NCBI GenBank assembly: GCA_023415655.1
Contig: JAEZKD010000162.1
Coordinates: 1 to 11,636 of the forward strand
Direction: 5' to 3'
DNA from: Bacillota bacterium
GTDB taxonomy: Bacteria; Bacillota; Clostridia; Lachnospirales; Lachnospiraceae
DNA length: 11,636 nucleotides
Shown: in pieces, positions 6,832 to 11,636 of the stretch
Layout of the letters: each line of letters begins with the position of its first letter
How positions within the stretch are numbered: position 1 is the stretch's first letter
Made by a program: the position numbers and the translations under genes
Notes under the pieces: model-generated
Seen by the model: only the letters and a program-made list of their open reading frames with translations
Databases searched by the model: none
Told to the model about the DNA's origin: nothing

Positions 6832-7998
6832 ATGAGATTAAATAAGTCGAATACAAAGAAAATAATGTTTTTGATTACATTTACGGTTTTACTTCTTGTT
6901 GGAGTATGGCGTTTAGATGTACTTATTAATACTGCTTTTTGGATCATTAATATCCTACAACCATTCATTGTAGGAGGGTGTATTGCATTTATATTAGGCC
7001 TTCCGATGAAGATGTTTGAACAAATCCTATTTCGTAAAGGAAAAACAAAGAATAAAATCTTAAAAGGACTTAGCCGACCGATTAGTATTTTGTTAAGTAT
7101 TGTATTCGTTGTTGGAATTATCTTTTTTGTATTCTTTATCATCGTTCCAGAAGTTGGTAATACCATTGCATTACTTGTTCATAACATACCAGATTACGTA
7201 GACAATATAAGCAAACTCGTAACGAAATTATTAAATGACTATCCTCAAATTCAAGAATATATCAGTGGTGTAGCTTTCGACTGGCAAAAAGTTAGTGATT
7301 CTTTACTGAATGTATCCTCCTCATTGGCAGATGGATTCTTTAGTTCAGCATCCTCAATCTTGAGTGGAATTGTAAGTACGATCACTACGTTTATCATTGG
7401 TTTTGTCTTTGCAATCTATTTACTTGCATATAAAGAAAAGCTATCGGTACAAATCAAGAAACTATTATATGGTTATTTACCTAGAAAGCGAGCAGAGCGT
7501 ATTCTTAAGGTCGCAAGTCTAGCGAATAAGACATTTGCAAGTTATGTTTCAGGTCAGTGTGTGGAAGCAGTAATTTTGGGTACTATGTTCTTTATCACAT
7601 TATCCATCCTACGTTTTCCTTATCCATTATTAATTGGAGTTTTAGTTGCTTTTACTGCACTGATTCCAATTTTAGGAGCTTATATCGGATCGGTAATCTC
7701 AGCGTTTTTGATTTTAATGGTGAATCCGATACAAGCGCTTTGGTTTATCGTTATTTTATTAGTACTTCAGCAAATTGAAGGGAATTTTATTTATCCTCAT
7801 GTCGTAGGTGGATCGGTTGGGTTACCATCCTTATGGGTGTTATTTGCAGTAACCGTTGGTGGAAGTCTGATGGGGATTGTTGGAATGATTATCTTTATAC
7901 CAATACTTTCAGTCATATATACCTTACTTAGAGAAAATGTCAATCTACGTTTGATGATACGAAGAATACCAGAAGAAAAGTGGAAACAAATAGATTAG
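6832..7998 (+). CDS. AI-2E family transporter (first of tandem pair)
   Basis: An integral membrane protein of 388 residues in the AI-2E/PerM (UPF0118) family, named for TqsA, which exports autoinducer-2; other members have different or unknown substrates, including sodium/proton exchange. Hydrophobic segments lie near 11-57 (two), 84-105, 180-200, 245-300 (two or three), 302-314 and 332-367. A polar stretch at about 110-175 would be the extracytoplasmic region. Family hallmarks are ALIPILGAYIG (276-286) and QQIEGNFIYPHVVGGSVGLP (313-332). The start is set at 6832 rather than the ATG at 6820, because from 6832 the N-terminus MRLNKSNTKK aligns residue for residue with MELNKRNMRK of the next gene, and a GGGGGCG run lies just before it. 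It follows metH by 64 bp without a clear terminator. Substrate is unknown; calling it an AI-2 exporter would be unjustified. Confidence 0.86.
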   Translation: MRLNKSNTKKIMFLITFTVLLLVGVWRLDVLINTAFWIINILQPFIVGGCIAFILGLPMKMFEQILFRKGKTKNKILKGLSRPISILLSIVFVVGIIFFVFFIIVPEVGNTIALLVHNIPDYVDNISKLVTKLLNDYPQIQEYISGVAFDWQKVSDSLLNVSSSLADGFFSSASSILSGIVSTITTFIIGFVFAIYLLAYKEKLSVQIKKLLYGYLPRKRAERILKVASLANKTFASYVSGQCVEAVILGTMFFITLSILRFPYPLLIGVLVAFTALIPILGAYIGSVISAFLILMVNPIQALWFIVILLVLQQIEGNFIYPHVVGGSVGLPSLWVLFAVTVGGSLMGIVGMIIFIPILSVIYTLLRENVNLRLMIRRIPEEKWKQID

Positions 7999-8027
7999 TA
8001 TCGCAAGAAGTAAAAAGGAGATGCTAA

Positions 8028-9368
8028 ATGGAATTAAATAAAAGGAATATGAGAAAAATAAAGCAATTAATCATTTTTACGGTGATATTGTTTGTTGGCC
8101 TATTAAACTTAGATGTTATTATTAGCACAATGAATTGGCTGTTTGGGATATTAATGCCATTTATTATTGGCTGTGCCATTGCGTTTATCATTAGTGTGCC
8201 AATGCGACTTTTTGAAGAAAAGCTGTTTCTTAAGGGAAAGTCCAATCATAAGATCTTGGCAAAAATTCGAAGGCCATTGAGCATCTTATTGAGTTTAATT
8301 ACTATTATAGGGTTGATTTTTATTGTTATCTTTTTGATTGCACCTGAATTAAGCGATACAGTTGCTAATTTGTTTGAAACTATCCCTAATTTTTTTGAAA
8401 AGACAGAGGGTTGGGTCAAAGATTTAGAGCAGAAGTATCCTGAGATTGCAAAGTACCTTAGTGAATATGAGTTGGATTGGGAGAAACTTAGTACCACAGT
8501 AATGAATCTGGCAGAATCAGTAGGTACAGGATTGTTTAATTCTACCTTTACTTTTATCGGATCCATTGTAAATACACTTGCAAACTTAGTAATTGGCTTG
8601 GTATTTGCGATTTATATCTTAGCAAACAAAGAAAATCTGGCACAACAGGGAAAGAAAATTCTCTATGGTTATCTATCGATAGAACGTGCAGATCGCATTG
8701 TGTCAGTACTTAAGCTTACGCACACCTCCTTTTCAAACTTTATCTCTGGTCAGTGTGTAGAAGCAGTCATTGAAGGATGTGTGTTCTTCCTTGTATTAAG
8801 TATCTTTAATTTTGATTATGCTTTATTAATTGGTGTGCTCACTGGATTTATGGCTCTAATACCGATATTTGGTGCTTTCATTGGAGCTGCAATTGGATTT
8901 CTATTATTATTTATGGCAAGTCCAGCACAAGGCTTTTGGTTTATTCTAATCTTCATCGTGATCCAACAGATAGAAAGTAATTTGCTCTACCCATATATCG
9001 TTGGTGGCTCCATTGGGCTTCCTTCCATCTGGGTTTTATTCGGCGTAAGTGTGGGTGGTAGTTTACTTGGACTTGTTGGTATGCTGGTATTTATACCTTT
9101 ATGTTCAGTATTTTATGTATTATTACGTGACGCAGTACATGTCCGACTAAAAACAAGAAACATTCCAAAAGAAAAGTATGAGGATCCATATCAACTTCCC
9201 TTAGCGAACCAACATAAGGATACCTCAGAACATGCTGTAAAAGAAGAAATGGAACCAGAAGTAGAGGAAATTGTAGAAGATGCTGTTGAACAAGAAGCTA
9301 AGGAAGTTGCAAATGTAGAGATTAAGTTAGAGAAAGAGGAAGAAGATAACATAAAAAAGAAAAAATGA
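8028..9368 (+). CDS. AI-2E family transporter (second of tandem pair, charged C-terminal tail)
   Basis: A 446-residue paralogue of the preceding protein. The two align without a gap from residue 1 to about 384, and hand counting gives about 198 identical residues of 388 (51%). Shared landmarks fall at identical numbers: GQCVEAV (241-247), ALIPI (276-280), QQIE (313-316) and the YP...VGGS...GLP block (321-332). The main difference is a tail of about 60 residues after 384 that is rich in Glu and Lys and ends in KKKK; it is probably cytoplasmic and partly helical. The ATG follows AAGGAG at 7 bases, and the gene starts 29 bp after its neighbour, so they are co-expressed. The alternation of identical and diverged blocks suggests an old duplication rather than a recent one. 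Transported substrate is not predictable. Fixed spacing and parallel membrane segments would allow the two to form a mixed oligomer, but this is speculation. Confidence 0.86.
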   Translation: MELNKRNMRKIKQLIIFTVILFVGLLNLDVIISTMNWLFGILMPFIIGCAIAFIISVPMRLFEEKLFLKGKSNHKILAKIRRPLSILLSLITIIGLIFIVIFLIAPELSDTVANLFETIPNFFEKTEGWVKDLEQKYPEIAKYLSEYELDWEKLSTTVMNLAESVGTGLFNSTFTFIGSIVNTLANLVIGLVFAIYILANKENLAQQGKKILYGYLSIERADRIVSVLKLTHTSFSNFISGQCVEAVIEGCVFFLVLSIFNFDYALLIGVLTGFMALIPIFGAFIGAAIGFLLLFMASPAQGFWFILIFIVIQQIESNLLYPYIVGGSIGLPSIWVLFGVSVGGSLLGLVGMLVFIPLCSVFYVLLRDAVHVRLKTRNIPKEKYEDPYQLPLANQHKDTSEHAVKEEMEPEVEEIVEDAVEQEAKEVANVEIKLEKEEEDNIKKKK

Positions 9369-9425
9369 TACGAAAGTCGGAGTTATTAATGAAAAAAAGT
9401 AGCCGATAGTTATCATAGTATCGTG

Positions 9426-9454
9426 TTGCAATCATATTGTTATAGTGATAAAAT
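9426..9454 (+). promoter_or_regulatory. Sigma-A-type promoter of the AraC/nitroreductase unit
   Basis: TTGCAA (9426-9431) and TAAAAT (9449-9454) are separated by 17 bp. Transcription would begin near 9461, leaving a leader of about 93 nt. The rest of the gap 9369-9553 has only weak dyads (GATAC 9367-9371 with GTATC 9418-9422; TCGG with CCGA inside) and no T-run, so I call no terminator behind the AI-2E genes. Confidence 0.5.
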
Positions 9455-9541
9455 GACAAAAAGCTACTAATTGAAAAGGACAAAAAACGAACCGTAGAGA
9501 AACTACAAACATACGTAATAAGAATCCAAATGGGATGAAAC

Positions 9542-9547
9542 GGGGTG
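9542..9547 (+). promoter_or_regulatory. Ribosome binding site supporting a TTG start
   Basis: GGGGTG lies six bases before TTG at 9554. The first in-frame ATG is at codon 23, only a few residues before the cupin histidines, and would remove the first strands of the sensor domain. TTG is therefore preferred. Confidence 0.6.
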
Positions 9548-9553
9548 TAAGCT

Positions 9554-10408
9554 TTGGCAGATATTGATTATGATTTAACTTATGAGGATTTTAATCCAAC
9601 AGTTTTCTTTGCAAGTAAAATGCGTATGACAAGGCAAACCTCTTATCATGCACATAGTGACTTTACCGAGTTGACATTTATCTTATCAGGCAAGAGTAAG
9701 TATCGTATTGATGATGAATACTACGAAGTAAAAGCTGGGGATATGATCATATGCAATCCAGGGGTATTTCATCAAAATGTCATGATTGAAGGAGAAGAAC
9801 CTGCAGTCGAATTTTGTACTGGATTTCGTGATTATCAATTTAAGGATATGCCACACAATACAATTGCACTTGGTAAGAATGGTCATGTCGTACGATTAAG
9901 TGCATCGACAAAGAGAGAGATTTCTCGCTTGTGCTATGATATGCTTGCAGAGAATGAAGATAATCAGGTTGGGAAATATTTTATGCTAAAAGCGCAACTA
10001 ATTCAGATGATTATGTTGTTAATGCGTGAAAGCATGGAATCACCAGTAGTAACACAAAAAGGGTGCAATTTTGAAACCTATAGTAAAAGCTATGCGGTGA
10101 AACGCATTATTAATTATCTCATGGAGAATTACGAACATAAAATTTCATTGGATCAGATTGCACATAATATGTATCTGAGCCCAGTTTACATCTCAAAGAT
10201 ATTTAAGGAGGAAACAGGCGAATCTCCAATCAATTATTTGATTAAGATTCGTTTGGAAAAAGCAAAAGAAATACTAGAACAGCGTAGTGGTGGTAGTATC
10301 AAAAGTATCGCGAACGAAATCGGATATGACGATGTATATCATTTTAGTAAACTGTTCAAAAAATACTATGGAATGTCGCCACAGCATTATAGGAAAACAC
10401 TCAGTTAA
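9554..10408 (+). CDS. AraC-family transcriptional regulator with N-terminal cupin
   Basis: A 284-residue cytoplasmic DNA-binding protein. Residues 15-95 form a cupin-like sensor domain with H32 and H34 in YHAHSDF, GDMIICNPGVFHQN (62-75) and H73. Residues about 180-284 hold the paired helix-turn-helix AraC domain: first helix-turn-helix near 198-219 (LDQIAHNMYLSPVYISKIFK) and second near 249-270, followed by the hallmark GMSPQHYR (273-280). Length is normal for the family. The inducer is unknown; cupin-type members usually bind a small molecule such as a sugar. The gene has its own promoter and is followed after 21 bp by the nitroreductase gene, which is the likely co-transcribed partner and possible target. 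It may also regulate genes elsewhere. The start is TTG with a GGGGTG site upstream. Family assignment is firm; ligand and regulon are not known. Confidence 0.9.
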   Translation: MADIDYDLTYEDFNPTVFFASKMRMTRQTSYHAHSDFTELTFILSGKSKYRIDDEYYEVKAGDMIICNPGVFHQNVMIEGEEPAVEFCTGFRDYQFKDMPHNTIALGKNGHVVRLSASTKREISRLCYDMLAENEDNQVGKYFMLKAQLIQMIMLLMRESMESPVVTQKGCNFETYSKSYAVKRIINYLMENYEHKISLDQIAHNMYLSPVYISKIFKEETGESPINYLIKIRLEKAKEILEQRSGGSIKSIANEIGYDDVYHFSKLFKKYYGMSPQHYRKTLS

Positions 10409-10429
10409 TAGAAAGGGCAGGGAAATACC

Positions 10430-11209
10430 ATGAATTTGTATGAAGCTATGTTTGTGAGAAAATCAGTAAGAGATTATCATATGGAGGAATTAGATGATCT
10501 AACACTAAACCATATCAATGGTTATCTTGCACAACTGAAGCCATACAAAAGTAGCATTGCGTATGACATTCGTGTGATAGAAAGTGCAAAAGAAGAAGAA
10601 ACACTCAAAGGATTTTTCCATGTGAAGGCACCGTATTATCTTGTGTTTTCTTCTGAACTTAAGAGTGATTATCTAATCAATGCAGGTTTTCTATTACATC
10701 AGATGGCCCTTTATCTCACGGCTAGAGGAATCGGTTGCTGCTACCAAGGTGGGGTTCATCCAACTCCAGAACTTAGAGACCAACTGCCTTATGACTTTGT
10801 CATTGCCCTAGCATTTGGAAAATCTCCAAAAAGTATATATCGACCAGCGAATAAAGCGAGACGTTTAGATGAAGATAGCCTAGTAGTCTATAAAGAGGAA
10901 ATCGATGAGAATATAAAGAATATCATACACGCAGCAGTGTTAGCACCTTCCTCATTGAATAATCAACCATGGCGCTTTGTTGTATATCGCAATCGAATTC
11001 ACCTGTTTTGTAAAAAGTCACGTTTCTTTACGAGTGTGTTAAGTGATGCAAAGCTCATTGATATGGGTGTAGTGATTGCAAGTATCTTTCAAGCAGCAGA
11101 TGAGATGTGGATGGATGCCAGCATCACAAAATCGGAAGCTTATACTAATAAAGAATTAAAGAATACCGAATACATTACAACAATCATGTTAAAGGATAAG
11201 GTATTTTAA
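10430..11209 (+). CDS. Nitroreductase-family flavoprotein
   Basis: A 259-residue protein with the features of the putative TM-nitroreductase group of FMN-dependent oxidoreductases. The N-terminus has RKSVRDY (10-16), where the arginines and serine normally contact the FMN phosphate. The mid-region GIGCCYQGG (100-108) and AFGKSP (128-133) matches the family core. APSSLNNQPWRF (172-183) is the conserved second FMN-contact motif. Such enzymes use NAD(P)H to reduce nitro compounds, quinones or other acceptors; the natural substrate is usually unknown, and this sequence does not reveal it. The order of motifs, with the APSS..NQPW block in the second half, is the usual one for this subgroup rather than for classical NfsB. 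The ATG follows AGGGA at 6 bases and lies 21 bp after the AraC gene. No signal peptide or membrane segment is seen. Confidence 0.87.
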   Translation: MNLYEAMFVRKSVRDYHMEELDDLTLNHINGYLAQLKPYKSSIAYDIRVIESAKEEETLKGFFHVKAPYYLVFSSELKSDYLINAGFLLHQMALYLTARGIGCCYQGGVHPTPELRDQLPYDFVIALAFGKSPKSIYRPANKARRLDEDSLVVYKEEIDENIKNIIHAAVLAPSSLNNQPWRFVVYRNRIHLFCKKSRFFTSVLSDAKLIDMGVVIASIFQAADEMWMDASITKSEAYTNKELKNTEYITTIMLKDKVF

Positions 11210-11249
11210 ACAAGATGAGCCAGCAAGCTGTCTCACTTGTCATGAATAA

Positions 11250-11310
11250 AACAGCTATTGTCATTTCAATTCTTGAATTACATGAGGTGAATTGTATGAC
11301 AATAGCTGTT
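11250..11310. repeat. Long inverted repeat behind the nitroreductase gene, probable terminator or small palindromic element
   Basis: AACAGCTATTGTCAT (11250-11264) and ATGACAATAGCTGTT (11296-11310) are perfect 15-bp inverted arms. Inside, CAATTC (11267-11272) pairs with GAATTG (11289-11294), giving a hairpin of 21 base pairs with a small internal loop. It starts 40 bp after the nitroreductase stop. ATTTT follows on the plus strand and TTTATT on the minus strand. This could be an AT-rich, weakly bidirectional terminator; the unusual stem length also fits a dispersed palindromic element. No coding frame here is credible. Confidence 0.6.
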
Positions 11311-11355
11311 ATTTTGGGTACAATATATAAAAAACAAAAAACTTTAAAAATTCTA

Positions 11356-11384
11356 TTGACAAAATCTTTCCCCTGTTGTATACT
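11356..11384 (+). promoter_or_regulatory. Strong sigma-A promoter of the tRNA gene
   Basis: TTGACA (11356-11361) and TATACT (11379-11384) stand 17 bp apart, a full -35 match and a 5/6 -10 match. The tRNA begins 38 bp after the -10. The short leader contains a 6-bp hairpin, TGTGCT (11390-11395) with AGCACA (11402-11407), which should be removed with the 5' leader by RNase P. Confidence 0.85.
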
Positions 11385-11421
11385 AATCATGTGCTTGAGA
11401 GAGCACAACAATCAATAACAT

Positions 11422-11493
11422 GCACGAGTGGCTCAGTGGTGGAGTATCGCCTTGCCAAGGCGAGGGTCGCGGGTTCGAATCCCGTCTCGTGCT
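11422..11493 (+). tRNA. tRNA-Gly (anticodon GCC)
   Basis: A complete cloverleaf folds by eye. The acceptor stem is GCACGAG (11422-11428) with CTCGTGC (11486-11492) and discriminator T at 11493. The D stem is GCTC/GAGT, with one G-U pair. The anticodon stem TCGCC/GGCGA encloses TTGCCAA with anticodon GCC at 11454-11456. The variable loop has 5 nt, and the T arm GCGGG/CCCGT carries TTCGAAT. CCA is not encoded, so it must be added after transcription. The gene stands alone here, with its own promoter and terminator, and reads GGC and GGU codons. Confidence 0.96.
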
Positions 11494-11506
11494 TAATAAA
11501 TTAGAG

Positions 11507-11544
11507 GAGAAAACCTAGATATTATCTGTGTTTTCTCTTTTTTT
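11507..11544 (+). terminator. Intrinsic terminator of the tRNA-Gly gene
   Basis: GAGAAAAC (11507-11514) and GTTTTCTC (11530-11537) form a perfect 8-bp stem with a 15-nt loop, followed by seven T (11538-11544). It ends the transcript 13 bp after the tRNA. Downstream, 11545-11636 holds no recognisable gene. Confidence 0.88.
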
Positions 11545-11557
11545 CTTGCCTATAATC

Positions 11558-11576
11558 ATGTGTGCAGATGTGTGCA
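11558..11576. repeat. Short tandem repeat near the right edge
   Basis: ATGTGTGCA occurs twice (11558-11566 and 11568-11576), separated by one base. It lies just behind the tRNA terminator. Nothing in the remaining 60 bases explains it; it could be chance or part of a site that continues outside the window. Confidence 0.3.
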
Positions 11577-11636
11577 ACATCCTTTTACGTGCTCAACTGG
11601 TTATAAGGCTTTGTTCATGTAGGAACGGTTTTGTTC

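Noticed and set aside
6630..7166. Antisense open frame of 178 codons spanning the end of metH and the start of the first AI-2E gene
   Set aside because: It overlaps two well-supported genes, is rich in Asn/Ile/Lys and shows no family motif.
9367..9422. Possible terminator behind the second AI-2E gene
   Set aside because: Arms are only 4-5 bp, the loops are large and no T-run follows.
11184..11418. Overlapping open frames on both strands between the nitroreductase and tRNA genes
   Set aside because: They arise from the inverted repeat and AT-rich promoter sequence; composition is Ile/Leu-rich and starts lack ribosome sites.

Overview
The window looks like chromosomal DNA of a low-GC anaerobic Bacillota, most likely a Lachnospiraceae / Clostridium cluster XIVa organism. 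The evidence is the AT-rich sequence, the strong AGGAGG-type ribosome sites, a tRNA gene without an encoded CCA, a fused homocysteine methyltransferase/methylenetetrahydrofolate reductase, a methionine synthase lacking its reactivation domain, and a NifU-like/GGGtGRT gene pair that I recall as typical of clostridia. Family calls rest on motif recognition by eye; no search was run.

Left edge (1-941, minus strand): a two-gene unit encodes a NifU-N-like iron-sulfur scaffold and, 20 bp downstream, the start of a GGGtGRT-family protein of unknown function that runs off the window. Its upstream region (942-1309) is divergent from the next operon. It holds a minus-strand intrinsic terminator that overlaps a competing hairpin, a near-perfect 28-bp palindrome close to the gene, and probably the promoters for both directions.

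Centre (1310-9368, plus strand): five genes lie 29-64 bp apart with no recognisable terminator between them. They are a bifunctional homocysteine S-methyltransferase/MTHFR, a metallophosphoesterase with an extra C-terminal domain, a cobalamin-dependent MetH of the short type, and two tandem AI-2E-family membrane proteins. The first and third supply methyl-THF and use it to make methionine from homocysteine. The phosphoesterase between them has no obvious role in that pathway. The two membrane proteins align without gaps and are about 51% identical by hand count, so they are a tandem duplication; only the second has a charged C-terminal tail.

Right part (9369-11636, plus strand): a good sigma-A-type promoter precedes an AraC-type regulator with an N-terminal cupin, which appears to start at TTG. 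It is followed 21 bp later by a nitroreductase-family flavoprotein. A long 15-bp inverted repeat lies behind that gene. Next come a consensus promoter, a tRNA-Gly(GCC) gene and a strong intrinsic terminator. The last ~90 bases hold only a short tandem repeat and no gene I can support.

No mobile element, CRISPR array or defence system is visible. The items most worth a second look are the attenuator-like leader and palindrome before the iron-sulfur pair, the phosphoesterase embedded in the methionine operon, and the duplicated AI-2E genes.
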